Both the position numbers and the translations under genes were made by a program. The notes under the pieces were generated by a model, which saw only the letters and a list, made by a program, of their open reading frames with translations, ran no database searches and had not been told where the DNA came from. Below, one piece after another: positions 41,693 to 50,168 of a stretch of 64,000 nucleotides of DNA; the stretch's first letter is position 1, and each line of letters starts with the position of its first letter. Source of the DNA: an uncultured Comamonas sp. (lineage in GTDB: Bacteria; Pseudomonadota; Gammaproteobacteria; Burkholderiales; Burkholderiaceae_C); the NCBI GenBank assembly GCA_947306475.1, contig CAMZGS010000011.1, positions 1 to 64,000 on the forward strand, given 5' to 3'.

Positions 41693-43243
41693 ATGCACAC
41701 CGTCCGCACCCAAACCTGGCTGGTTCTTGGCGCCTGGCTGCTGTTCTTCACACCCAACCTGCTGCCCGGGGGCTCGGCTTCGGCGGTCGGACATCTGCTG
41801 CTGTCGGCACTGTGCTTTGCGCCGCTGCTGCTGGTGCGCCCGCTGCTGCCGGTGGTGTTGGGGCTGCTGACACTGCTGGGCTGCGCCAACATCGTGCATG
41901 CCAGCTTCTTTGGTGCCCTGGTGGACGAGTTTTTCCTGGCCACCCTGCTGCGCACCACCCCTGCGGAGACGGCCGAGTTCCTGCCCACCGTGCCCAGCCG
42001 CGCCTGGGTCGGGGTGGGGCTGTGGCTGCTGGCCTGCGCCTGGGCCACGCGCACGCTATGGCGCACGCTGCCGCAGGTACGGGGCAAATCCCTGCTGCTG
42101 CGCCGGGTGTGGCAAGGTGCCGGGCTGTTCTGGGTGCTGGTACTGGTGTACACGCTGGTGCAACAGCTCAATGCCAACACCTTCATGCGCAAGGCCAAAA
42201 GCCTGTACCCCTTGCATGTGGCGCGCGCAGCCATGCGCCAGCAGGAGATTACGACGGGTCTGTTCCAGCCCCCCGTCCTGCCCAGCACGCCCCCTGACGC
42301 CAGCACTCAGGTGAACACCATCGTGGTCGTGCTGGGCGAAAGTGCCAGCGCCCAACGCTGGTCGCTGCTGGGCTACCGTGGCGCCAACACCAACGCCCCA
42401 CTGGCCGATATCCCCGGCATCGCCGCCACCACCGTGCTGGCCCAGGGCTGGAACACCGCTGCGGCACTGCCCTACATGCTTACCGGCATGTCGGCGCTGG
42501 AGAGCAGCAACCGCCGCGCGCCCACCTTCCTCGATCTGGCCCAGCACGCGGGCTACAAAACCTTCACCTTCAGCAACTCGCGGTTTTTCAGCGCGCAGGA
42601 GGACTTCTTCAGCTACGCCCTGCGCCGCGCCAGCGTGGTGTACCAGAAAGTGGGTAATGGCGACCTGGACGAAGTGCTCACCGACAGCCTGCGCACTGCC
42701 CTGGCCGATCCGGCGCCGCGCAAGCTGATCGTGCTGCACACCTACGGCAGCCACCCGCTGCTGCAGGAGCGCACGCCGCGCAGCTACCGCGCTCTTGAGG
42801 ATGCCTACGACAACAACATCCACTACAGCAGCCACCTGCTGGCGCAATGGGTGGCCCTGCTGCGTGATGCGGCGCAAGACCACAAAGAGCAGCACAGCGC
42901 CCTGCTGCTCTACACCAGCGACCATGGCATCCTCTTTCCTCCGTGCGCTGAGGACTACCGCCACGGCGCAGGCCTTACCAGCTTTGAAGTGCCCATGCTG
43001 ATCTGGGCCAATCCGGCCCTGCGGGCACAGCACCCGTCCCTGCTGCCCGCATTTGCCCAGCCAGAAGGCGACGGCGCCAACCTCAGCGAGCACAGCAACG
43101 CCCTGCTGGCCGAACTGGCCATCCGCGCCGTGGGTTATGGGGATTGGCTGCTACAGCCGGGCTGGCCCAGCAGCGCCAACCCCAGCCTCAACGGCCGCCC
43201 CTGGGCACAGCTGCGCCAGCTCAATGCCTGCACCCTGCAATAG
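41693..43243 (+). CDS. phosphoethanolamine transferase-like membrane sulfatase (EptA/OpgE family)
   Basis: A 516-residue inner-membrane protein. Five hydrophobic segments in the first 170 residues precede a periplasmic alkaline-phosphatase-fold domain: IVVVLGESASAQRW (metal site), the nucleophile region GWNTAAALPYMLTGMSALE, then VLHTYGSHP and the metal ligands in YTSDHG. The first ATG fitting the membrane start is at 41693. In the LPS cluster it most likely adds phosphoethanolamine to lipid A or core sugar, reducing negative charge and polymyxin binding (inference). It is GC-rich. Confidence 0.85.
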   Translation: MHTVRTQTWLVLGAWLLFFTPNLLPGGSASAVGHLLLSALCFAPLLLVRPLLPVVLGLLTLLGCANIVHASFFGALVDEFFLATLLRTTPAETAEFLPTVPSRAWVGVGLWLLACAWATRTLWRTLPQVRGKSLLLRRVWQGAGLFWVLVLVYTLVQQLNANTFMRKAKSLYPLHVARAAMRQQEITTGLFQPPVLPSTPPDASTQVNTIVVVLGESASAQRWSLLGYRGANTNAPLADIPGIAATTVLAQGWNTAAALPYMLTGMSALESSNRRAPTFLDLAQHAGYKTFTFSNSRFFSAQEDFFSYALRRASVVYQKVGNGDLDEVLTDSLRTALADPAPRKLIVLHTYGSHPLLQERTPRSYRALEDAYDNNIHYSSHLLAQWVALLRDAAQDHKEQHSALLLYTSDHGILFPPCAEDYRHGAGLTSFEVPMLIWANPALRAQHPSLLPAFAQPEGDGANLSEHSNALLAELAIRAVGYGDWLLQPGWPSSANPSLNGRPWAQLRQLNACTLQ

Positions 43244-43309
43244 CCGGGCATGGGTGCGAGCAGCCTTGCTGCCAACAGGAATGAAGATGTGTGCGGGGTG
43301 GGCGGGGCC

Positions 43310-43972
43310 TCAGGGCAGATCCGCCGACTGCTGCGCGGCGGCAGCCTGTTCGGCCCAAAGTTTTTGCAGGCGCTGCAACTCATCGTCAAAGCGCAGCATG
43401 GTGCGGCTGCGAGTGACCTCGTTGGCCTCAATGGTGCGCTTTTGCGCGCGGATGGACTCCTCCGCATCTTCCAGGCTGCTACTCAAGCGGACGGGTGGTT
43501 TTTCGCCCCGGGACTGGTAAGCCGCAATGTCCTTCATGATCTGCAGGCGCGCCTGCTCCAGCTCCTGCAGACGGGCTCGTGCCAGATTCTGGCGCTCGTC
43601 CAGCTGCTGCAAATGTGTGCCGCGCTCGGCATCGTGCGCTGCCTTGTTGGCGTAACGCTGCAACAGGGCGCGATCCATGCGCTGCTGCTCCAGCAGGCGC
43701 TGGCGCTCCTCACGCTGGTTTTTCTCCCGCGCTGCCGCTTCGGCGCGCTCCCGCTCGGTCAGCACCGGACCGATGCGCTTGCGCTCCACCCCACTGGGGC
43801 CGATCAGGCGCTGCTCGCGGTCCAGACATTCGGGGATGGGTCGGTCGGAAAACAGGCGCCGCCCCTGGTCATCCACGCAGGTGTAGGCCCCGCGCCCCTG
43901 AGCCAGCGCCCCCTGCGCCAGAGCAATTCCCAACAACAAGCCGCTGCAAAACTTGAAAATTCCCTGACGCAT
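43310..43972 (-). CDS. DUF4124-domain exported coiled-coil protein
   Basis: A 220-residue secreted protein. The signal peptide FKFCSGLLLGIALAQGALAQ ends near residue 25. The DUF4124 segment AYTCVDDQGRRLFSDRPIPECLDREQRL follows, then a long charged coiled coil (residues about 80-215, Arg/Glu/Gln rich). The family is common in betaproteobacteria and its function is unknown; an envelope role is likely. The ATG at 43972 gives a good signal. It lies 20 nt after pyrE on the same strand, so they may be co-transcribed. Confidence 0.85.
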   Translation of the reverse strand: MRQGIFKFCSGLLLGIALAQGALAQGRGAYTCVDDQGRRLFSDRPIPECLDREQRLIGPSGVERKRIGPVLTERERAEAAAREKNQREERQRLLEQQRMDRALLQRYANKAAHDAERGTHLQQLDERQNLARARLQELEQARLQIMKDIAAYQSRGEKPPVRLSSSLEDAEESIRAQKRTIEANEVTRSRTMLRFDDELQRLQKLWAEQAAAAQQSADLP

Positions 43973-43992
43973 AACGGTGTGCCTGACCCTGC

Positions 43993-44694
43993 CTATTCGT
44001 CGTGAACGCCATAACGCTGGCGATAAGCGGACACGCTGGCGTGGTATGCCGCCATGCCACTGTCGTCGGGCTGCGTGGCCAGATAGGCCAACAGATCGGC
44101 AAGTGTAGCAATCGCACACACTTGCAGACCCAGTTGCTGACGCACGTACTGCACGGCGCTGTGCGGCACGTCCTTGCCATTTTCTGTGGCCATCTCCTGG
44201 CGATCCAGGGCAATGGCCACCGCATGCGGGGTTGCACCTGCCGCCCGAATCAAGGCAATCGACTCCCGCGCAGCGGTGCCTGCGCTCATCACATCGTCAA
44301 TGATCAGCACACGTCCCTTGAGCGGTGCGCCCACCAGGGTGCCGCCCTCACCGTGGTCCTTGGCTTCCTTGCGGTTGTAGGCAAAGGGCACGTTCTTGCC
44401 CTGGCGTGCCAGCTCGACTGCCACCGTGGCCGCCAGCGGAATGCCCTTGTAGGCCGGACCAAACACCATGTCGAACTCAATGCCGCTGGCCAAAATGGCC
44501 TGTGCATAAAATTGCGCCAGCCGCGCCATCTTGGCGCCGTCGTCAAACAGGCCCGCATTGAAGAAATACGGGCTCATCCGCCCCGCCTTGGTCTTGAACT
44601 CACCAAAGCGCAGCACCCCCGCTTCCACAGCAAACGCCACAAACTCCTGCGCCAGGGCAGTGGATGCCTGCTGCGCCATATTTTTCTCGGTCAT
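43993..44694 (-). CDS. pyrE: orotate phosphoribosyltransferase
   Basis: A 233-residue enzyme of pyrimidine synthesis making OMP from orotate and PRPP. It has FKTKAGRMSPYFFNAGLFDDG, VFGPAYKGIPLAATVAVEL, YNRKEAKDHGEGGTLVGAPL (the flexible catalytic loop) and the PRPP motif VLIIDDVMSAGTA. The start is either the ATG at 44694 (MTEKNMAQQ) with GAGAAG upstream, or 44679. If 44694, it shares the bases TCATGA with the start codon of the divergent exonuclease gene. Confidence 0.96.
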   Translation of the reverse strand: MTEKNMAQQASTALAQEFVAFAVEAGVLRFGEFKTKAGRMSPYFFNAGLFDDGAKMARLAQFYAQAILASGIEFDMVFGPAYKGIPLAATVAVELARQGKNVPFAYNRKEAKDHGEGGTLVGAPLKGRVLIIDDVMSAGTAARESIALIRAAGATPHAVAIALDRQEMATENGKDVPHSAVQYVRQQLGLQVCAIATLADLLAYLATQPDDSGMAAYHASVSAYRQRYGVHDE

Positions 44695-45508
44695 GAAAAC
44701 TTCTCTATTTCAACTCACCAGCCTGAACCTGAACGGTATCCGCTCCGCCACAGCCAAGGGGCTGGAGCCTTGGCTAGCAAAAAACCGGCCAGATTGTATT
44801 TGCGTGCAGGAACTCAAGGCCCAGCACGCCGACCTGGCCGGGCGCTTTGACACCCTGGCCGGGCTGCCCGGCTGGTTCCACTGTGCAGAAAAAAAAGGTT
44901 ATTCCGGCGTAGGCATCTACAGCCGCGTCGCCCCCAGCGACGTCATCACCGGCTTTGGCAATGCGGAATTCGATGCCGAGGGACGCTACATAGAGGCACG
45001 CTTTGACACCCCACAGCGCAAGTTGTCCATCATCAGCAGCTACTTTCCCAGCGGCTCGTCGGGGGAAGAGCGCCAGGCGGCCAAATTCCGCTTTCTGGAC
45101 GCCATGCACCGCCACCTGATGCAGCTCAAACAGGAACGCGACTTCATCCTGTGCGGCGACATCAACATCGCCCACACCAAGCAGGACATCAAGAACTGGC
45201 GCAGCAACCAGAAAAACAGCGGCTTCACCCCCGAAGAACGCGCCTGGATGGACATGCTGCTGGCCGACAACCCCACCAGCGGTGGCCTGCACGACGTGTA
45301 CCGCCGCCTGGAGCCCGACGCTACCGACGCCGGCTACACCTGGTGGAGCAACCGCGGTCAAGCCTACGCCAACAACGTGGGCTGGCGCATCGACTACCAC
45401 CTGGCCACCCCGGCACTGGCCGCCCTGGCGCGCAGCAGCAGCATCTACAAGGGCGAAAAATTCTCGGACCACGCCCCGCTGACCGTGTTGTACGAGCTGA
45501 CGCTGTGA
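44693..45508 (+). CDS. xth: exodeoxyribonuclease III (AP endonuclease, ExoA type)
   Basis: A 271-residue Mg-dependent base-excision repair nuclease. It shows LTSLNLNGIRSA (Asn ligand), CVQELKAQ (Glu ligand), GYSGVGIYSR, LCGDINIAHTKQDIKNW, WMDMLLAD and RIDYHLAT, ending KFSDHAPLTVLYEL (catalytic His and Asp). All the catalytic set is present. Start ATG at 44693; no good ribosome binding site is visible upstream, where the pyrE coding strand begins. It overlaps the pyrE start by 2 bp. Confidence 0.95.
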   Translation: MKTSLFQLTSLNLNGIRSATAKGLEPWLAKNRPDCICVQELKAQHADLAGRFDTLAGLPGWFHCAEKKGYSGVGIYSRVAPSDVITGFGNAEFDAEGRYIEARFDTPQRKLSIISSYFPSGSSGEERQAAKFRFLDAMHRHLMQLKQERDFILCGDINIAHTKQDIKNWRSNQKNSGFTPEERAWMDMLLADNPTSGGLHDVYRRLEPDATDAGYTWWSNRGQAYANNVGWRIDYHLATPALAALARSSSIYKGEKFSDHAPLTVLYELTL

Positions 45509-45706
45509 CAGGCTATCGCCACGATAGTTGAAAACAATTTCGGTTGCACCTCACACCGTTTGTTACCGACACCAACAGGCACACTCGCCGGGGCTGCCAA
45601 AAACGTCACAACCACGTTGCTGGTAGTGACATTTTTGTCGGGCCAACAACCACTCGCCGCCCTTGGCCCTCGCACTGCTGCCGGCGCAAACACTCCTTCT
45701 GAAAAG

Positions 45707-45722
45707 TTGGCACGGCGTTTGC
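45707..45722 (+). promoter_or_regulatory. sigma-54 promoter of the pilin gene
   Basis: TTGGCACGGCGTTTGC gives the -24 GG at 45709-45710 and the -12 GC at 45721-45722 with exactly 10 nt between, an exact match to TGGCACG-N4-TTGC. In Pseudomonas and relatives pilA is transcribed by RpoN with the PilS/PilR system. The gap 45509-45778 otherwise contains only an AT-poor upstream region that should hold PilR sites, which I cannot identify, and a conventional AAGGAG ribosome site at 45767-45772. Confidence 0.88.
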
Positions 45723-45778
45723 TTTAGGTAGGCGGCATTGGTTTTTTCCTTGCCTTTTTTACTTCAAAGGAGTTTGTT

Positions 45779-46222
45779 ATGAACCGCACCATGCGTTCCG
45801 TACAAAAGGGTTTCACCCTGATCGAACTGATGATCGTTGTGGCGATCATCGGTATCCTGGCCGCCGTGGCTCTGCCTGCTTACAGCGACTACACTGCACG
45901 TTCGCAAATGTCTGAAGCCATGTCGCTGTCCTCCGGCGCTCGTACGGCAGTTGCAGAGTACAAGATGAATGAAGGTAGTTGGCCCGCCGACAATGCGGCT
46001 GCGGGTTTGTCTGCTGCCAGTGACATCAAAGGGAAGTATGTAGCATCGGTGTCCGTGGAAGATGGCGTGATCACGGCCACCATGCAGACGTCCGGCATCA
46101 CCAACACTATTGCTGGCAAAACCCTGATCCTGAGCCCCATCTCCAACACCGGCTCTGTCGATTGGAAGTGCAAGCCCGGTACCGTTGATAAGAAGTTCGT
46201 GCCGACTTCTTGCCGTGGCTAA
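45779..46222 (+). CDS. pilA: type IVa major pilin
   Basis: A 147-residue prepilin. The leader [11 protein letters not shown] is cleaved before Phe12 ([21 protein letters not shown]): Phe+1 and Glu+5 (Glu16) are as required by PilD. The hydrophobic N-terminal helix then passes into [15 protein letters not shown]. Two C-terminal cysteines (DWKCKPGTV and PTSCRG) enclose the disulfide D-region. A ribosome site AAGGAG lies 6 nt upstream. It has its own sigma-54 promoter and terminator, as expected for a highly expressed major pilin. The Ser/Thr-rich segment near the C-terminus could be modified by the neighbouring genes. Confidence 0.96.
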   Translation: MNRTMRSVQKGFTLIELMIVVAIIGILAAVALPAYSDYTARSQMSEAMSLSSGARTAVAEYKMNEGSWPADNAAAGLSAASDIKGKYVASVSVEDGVITATMQTSGITNTIAGKTLILSPISNTGSVDWKCKPGTVDKKFVPTSCRG

Positions 46223-46254
46223 TTAAGCCACACCCCTGCCTCAGGCAGTAGAAG

Positions 46255-46284
46255 AGCTGCCCGCGACCGCGGGCAGTTTTTTTT
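46255..46284 (+). terminator. terminator of the pilin gene
   Basis: CTGCCCGC and GCGGGCAG pair around GACC (46257-46276) followed by T8. It separates abundant pilin transcript from the genes behind it, which may be expressed by read-through. Confidence 0.9.
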
Positions 46285-46313
46285 GGGGAAATATTGAGAA
46301 AAAGGGAAATAAT

Positions 46314-48296
46314 TTGCCACGTAAACCATCTATTTTTATAACCTTTTTCTTCATTTTCATAATTCTTGTTGGCGCCTTTATATATACACCAGGCTTACGT
46401 GGTGGCTTTTTGTTCGATGACCACCCAAACCTTGCACCACTTGGAAATCTTGGTGGAATTAAAGACTGGGAAAGCTTCAGAACCTTCGTTTCAACTGGTA
46501 TTGCAGGCCCTCTAGGCCGCCCGGTTGCCCTCGCCAGCTTCGTGCTAGATGCTGATTTCTGGCCCAGCTCCGCTGAGCCATTCAAGCGCACCAATTTACT
46601 GCTGCATCTATTCACCGGTCTATGCTTATGCTGGGCAACCCTCAACCTATTGCGCCTTTATGGTGTCGCGGAAGCCCGGGCATGCTGGGCAGCTGTATTG
46701 AACATGGCGTTCTGGCTGCTCCACCCTTACATGGTTTCCACTACCTTGTACATCGTGCAACGCATGGCGCAATTAGCCACGCTCTTCATTTTTGCAGGGT
46801 TGGCAGGTTATTTATACGGACGTTTAATACTCTCACGCCATAAGATTAAAGGATATTTATGGATGTCCTGCTCTCTGGCCTGCGGCACCATATTAGCAGC
46901 ATTCAGCAAGGAAAACGGAGTACTACTCCCCCTATTAGCATTAGTAATTGAATGGTGTAAACCTCCATCCAACCACATCACTCAACATCGCCACGCCCCA
47001 TTTTTTGATATTCAGCCTGACTGGCGCTGGCGCGCAGTTTTTTTATGGCTTCCATCTCTCGCCATATTATTACAATTAGCCTTAGAAATAAACTTATCCC
47101 CAAATGCCTGGCCCACACGCCCTTTCAACCAAGTTGAACGCCTGCTGACCGAACCTCGTATTCTCTGGGAATACCTTTACCATCTCTACATTCCACGCAT
47201 TGAAGGAGCTGGTTTGTTCCAAGATGGGTACACCATTTCCACCAACCTCCTGGAACCAATCACCACCCTTCCCAGCCTTCTTGGCATATTAGCACTCATT
47301 TTTCTGGCCATTTTTATTCGAAAGAAACATCCCTACGGCACTTACATCGCACTTGCTCTACTGTTCTTCTTCGCTTCGCACCTAATAGAGTCCACCGTCG
47401 TCGGACTAGAACTCTATTTTGAACATCGTAACTATGCTGCTGCAGCCTTTCTCTTCCTTCCATTGGTTATGTTGCTAATCTGGATAGCAGAGAGGAAAAG
47501 TCGCTTTATTGCAATAACAGCACTTGGTACTACGCTGGGCATGCTCTCTTTCTTAACCTGGCAACGCACCACACTTTGGTCGGATACGGAGGCATTGCAA
47601 AACTACTGGGCCGTAGCATCACCCAATTCACCCAGAGCACAAAACCACTTGGCTGTGCAATGGTTCCAGAATGGCCAGCCTGAAAAAGGCTTTGCTCACT
47701 TAGAGGCGGCTGCGCAGCGCATGCCGCAAAGCTCTCTTCTTTCCATGCAGTGGCTTTTGCAAAAAGTTTTACGACAACAGGCCACTTCCGAGGACTTTGA
47801 GCACGTTCGACGTAATCTGCCCAATCAGCGCTTTGATGCTCAGGCTGTATTAGGCATGCGCTTAATTGTGGAAACCTTATTAGAGCCCGATGCACGTCCA
47901 CAAGACCGTCAACAGGCCTTGGCGATACTAGATGTCATGCAGTCGCTACCACAGTACCGCGCGGTTCCCCTGTTTAACCGCTTGGAGCCTTATTTACGTG
48001 GCCTGCTACTAATAGCCAAAGGTGAGCCGGATGCTGCGGCCATCCAGCTAAGCCAAGCCATTAAGCGCTACCGTGATGTGGAAGCAGCGCTGTCAATGGT
48101 TGCCCATATGGGCAATGCCGGATACCCTCATCAAGCCCTACAACTACTGGATGCCGCACGCAAGGTGTATGCCCAACAGCCAGAACGAACCTTGAAGCGA
48201 TCCAAAGCCACCTACGACATGGAAATAAATCGCTTACATCACTTGCTTCTGGAGGATGCAAGTACACTGGAAATTTTAAAAAAACATGATCACTAG
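46314..48296 (+). CDS. GT-C-like polytopic membrane protein with TPR-like tail, candidate pilin glycosyltransferase
   Basis: A 660-residue protein of two parts. Residues about 1-420 hold ten or more membrane helices. Its first periplasmic loop has an acidic pair D35-D36 (GGFLFDDHPNL), and later loops carry YHLYIPR and YFEHRNYAAAA, resembling the O-mannosyltransferase/TMTC type of GT-C enzyme. Residues about 430-640 are soluble helical repeats (TPR-like pairs, for example LLLIAKGEPDAAAIQLSQAIKRYRD) likely in the periplasm. It is the first gene after the pilin terminator, AT-rich and probably acquired. Inference: it transfers a lipid-linked sugar to pilin. It could instead be an oligosaccharide ligase of other substrate. 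Confidence 0.72.
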   Translation: MPRKPSIFITFFFIFIILVGAFIYTPGLRGGFLFDDHPNLAPLGNLGGIKDWESFRTFVSTGIAGPLGRPVALASFVLDADFWPSSAEPFKRTNLLLHLFTGLCLCWATLNLLRLYGVAEARACWAAVLNMAFWLLHPYMVSTTLYIVQRMAQLATLFIFAGLAGYLYGRLILSRHKIKGYLWMSCSLACGTILAAFSKENGVLLPLLALVIEWCKPPSNHITQHRHAPFFDIQPDWRWRAVFLWLPSLAILLQLALEINLSPNAWPTRPFNQVERLLTEPRILWEYLYHLYIPRIEGAGLFQDGYTISTNLLEPITTLPSLLGILALIFLAIFIRKKHPYGTYIALALLFFFASHLIESTVVGLELYFEHRNYAAAAFLFLPLVMLLIWIAERKSRFIAITALGTTLGMLSFLTWQRTTLWSDTEALQNYWAVASPNSPRAQNHLAVQWFQNGQPEKGFAHLEAAAQRMPQSSLLSMQWLLQKVLRQQATSEDFEHVRRNLPNQRFDAQAVLGMRLIVETLLEPDARPQDRQQALAILDVMQSLPQYRAVPLFNRLEPYLRGLLLIAKGEPDAAAIQLSQAIKRYRDVEAALSMVAHMGNAGYPHQALQLLDAARKVYAQQPERTLKRSKATYDMEINRLHHLLLEDASTLEILKKHDH

Positions 48297-48382
48297 TCGA
48301 TGAATATCAAGGTAATAGATCAAAAAATAGAAAAGAACAACATAAATCAAATTTTGTATTTAGCCCTTATTCTTGGAGTTCT

Positions 48383-49165
48383 ATGATGAGCAACCTTGCC
48401 ACAGTACCTGCACGCTGGCGTTTTGCCAGCCGCTATGCACTGCGGCATTTGTTTGTATCTGCCGCAGTAGGCGCCACATCGGCCGCTTTTGTTTTTGGCT
48501 TGCTGTATCCGCCGCCGTACCAAGCCATGCTTGATGTGGGTGACATCTTTCTGCTGCTTTTGAGCGTGGACGTGGTGTGCGGCCCGCTACTGACGCTGGT
48601 GTTAGCCAGCCCCAAGAAATCCCGCCGCGCCCATGCCGTGGATTTCACCCTGATTGGTACGGTGCAGGTGCTTGCCCTGCTGTACGGCCTGCACAGCATG
48701 TGGGTGGCACGCCCGGTGATACTGGCGTTCGAAACAGACCGCCTGGTCGTTGCCACCGCCAACGAAATACAGACCGCCAACCTGCCCCAGGCCTTGCCTG
48801 ACATGCAACGCCTGCCCTGGTGGGGCATCACCCCTGTCAACACACGCCAGCCCAAAGATGGGGCAGAGAGCCTGCAAGCCATTGATCTGGGCCTGTCGGG
48901 TGTCAGCCCGGCCATGCTTCCCGACTGGTGGTTGCCTTGGGAAACTGCACAGGCCGGTATGGCCGCACGCGCCAAGCCTGTCACAGAGTTACAACAGCGT
49001 CGTTCCAAGGACGCCGCCGTTCTGGATGCTGCCATTGCCGCCACTGGACACCCCGCCGCCGCACTCCGCTATCTGCCACTGACAAGCAGCAAGACCCGCG
49101 AATGGATTGCGCTACTTGATACCCAAATGCGTATCGTGGGCTACGCTCCCGTCGATGGGTTCTAG
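48383..49165 (+). CDS. TfpX/TfpZ-family type IV pilin accessory protein
   Basis: A 260-residue inner-membrane protein. The first 115 residues contain four hydrophobic segments with the family pattern AVGATSAAFVFGLLYPPPYQ, then GDIFLLLLSVDVVCGPLLTLV and VQVLALLYGLHSMWVARPVILAFETDRL. A soluble C-terminal domain follows. From family knowledge, TfpX/TfpZ proteins are encoded next to pilin genes of Pseudomonas groups III and V and assist assembly of that pilin. Start ATG is 48383 or 48386. Its position supports the pilin-modification module. Confidence 0.85.
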   Translation: MMSNLATVPARWRFASRYALRHLFVSAAVGATSAAFVFGLLYPPPYQAMLDVGDIFLLLLSVDVVCGPLLTLVLASPKKSRRAHAVDFTLIGTVQVLALLYGLHSMWVARPVILAFETDRLVVATANEIQTANLPQALPDMQRLPWWGITPVNTRQPKDGAESLQAIDLGLSGVSPAMLPDWWLPWETAQAGMAARAKPVTELQQRRSKDAAVLDAAIAATGHPAAALRYLPLTSSKTREWIALLDTQMRIVGYAPVDGF

Positions 49166-49202
49166 TCGAACATTTCAAAAAGGGGCCATCCCCGTCATAC
49201 AC

Positions 49203-50072
49203 ATGCACCTCTCCATCATCCTCCCCGCCAAAAACGAGGCTGCCGCCATCGGCGCCACCGTGGAAAAAATCCATGTCCAACTGGAGCAGATGGGGCTGGA
49301 AGCCAGTGCCGAGGTCCTGGTGGTCAACGACGGCTCCACCGACGACACCGCTGCTGTAGCAGAAGCAGCCGGCGCGCGCGTAGTGCACCACCCCTACAGC
49401 AAGGGCAATGGCGCAGCCATCAAGACCGGTGCGCGGGCGGCGCAGGGGGAAGTGCTGGTGTTTATGGATGCCGACGGGCAACATGACCCCGCCGACATTC
49501 CACGCCTGCTGGAGCGGCTGAACCAAGGACACGACATGGTGGTTGGCGCACGCCAAAAAGGCTCGCAGGCCAGCGTGGGGCGTGGCCTTGCCAATGGGCT
49601 GTACAACCGGCTGGCCAGCTGGATGACCGGGCACAAGGTGGAAGACCTGACCAGCGGCTTTCGCGCCGTGCGGGCGGACAAGTTCCGGGAATTTCTCTAC
49701 CTGCTGCCCAATGGCTTTTCCTACCCCACCACCAGCACCATGGCATTTTTCCGGGCTGGGTACTCGGTGGCCTACGTCCCCATCCACGCCGCCAAGCGCA
49801 TCGGCAAAAGCCACATCCGCCTGCTGCGCGATGGCACGCGCTTCCTGCTTATCATCTTCAAGATTGGCACGCTGTTTTCACCGATGAAGATCTTTGCGCC
49901 GGTGGCTTTGCTGATGTTTTTATTGGGCACTGGCTGGTATGGGTGGACATTTTTCACCCTACACCGCTTTACCAATATGAGCGCCTTGCTCTATACCGGC
50001 AGCGTGATCACCTTCATGATGGGCTTGATCTCCGAGCAGATCACGGCACTGATGTACAAGGATGGCAGGTAG
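49203..50072 (+). CDS. family 2 polyprenyl-phosphate glycosyltransferase (DPM/GtrB-like)
   Basis: A 289-residue enzyme. The GT-A domain opens MHLSIILPAKNEAAAIGATV, with VLVVNDGSTDDT, KGNGAAIKTGARAAQGEVLVFMDADGQHD and the DPM-type SGFRAVRADKF region. Two C-terminal membrane segments (IFAPVALLMFLLGTGWYGWT and LLYTGSVITFMMGLISEQI) are as in ArnC/GtrB. Such proteins load a sugar onto undecaprenyl phosphate, the substrate a GT-C enzyme uses. The ATG at 49203 is preferred; 49155 would overlap the previous gene. Together with the GT-C-like protein at 46314 it suggests a complete sugar-transfer route to pilin. Confidence 0.83.
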   Translation: MHLSIILPAKNEAAAIGATVEKIHVQLEQMGLEASAEVLVVNDGSTDDTAAVAEAAGARVVHHPYSKGNGAAIKTGARAAQGEVLVFMDADGQHDPADIPRLLERLNQGHDMVVGARQKGSQASVGRGLANGLYNRLASWMTGHKVEDLTSGFRAVRADKFREFLYLLPNGFSYPTTSTMAFFRAGYSVAYVPIHAAKRIGKSHIRLLRDGTRFLLIIFKIGTLFSPMKIFAPVALLMFLLGTGWYGWTFFTLHRFTNMSALLYTGSVITFMMGLISEQITALMYKDGR

Positions 50073-50106
50073 GACTGCCCCATGAGCCTGCGCTGGGATA
50101 GAAACA

Positions 50107-50168
50107 AAATATTTGATAGCTGCTCGCGTTTGTTGGATAAGGGCTAGAGCCATTTTTTTATTAAAAAT
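50107..50168 (+). repeat. dispersed repeat forming the ugd leader
   Basis: GATAGCTGCTCGCGTTTGTT, then ATAAGGGCTAGAGCCATTTT and TTTATTAAAAAT run directly into the ugd ATG. It is nearly the same as the M20 leader over AGGGCTAGAGCCA versus AGCGCTAGAGCCA. No purine-rich site precedes the start codon. Confidence 0.7.

Noticed and set aside
45509..45706. Possible small gene between exonuclease III and the pilin promoter
   Set aside because: Only short frames without ribosome sites; the gap is explained by pilin regulation.
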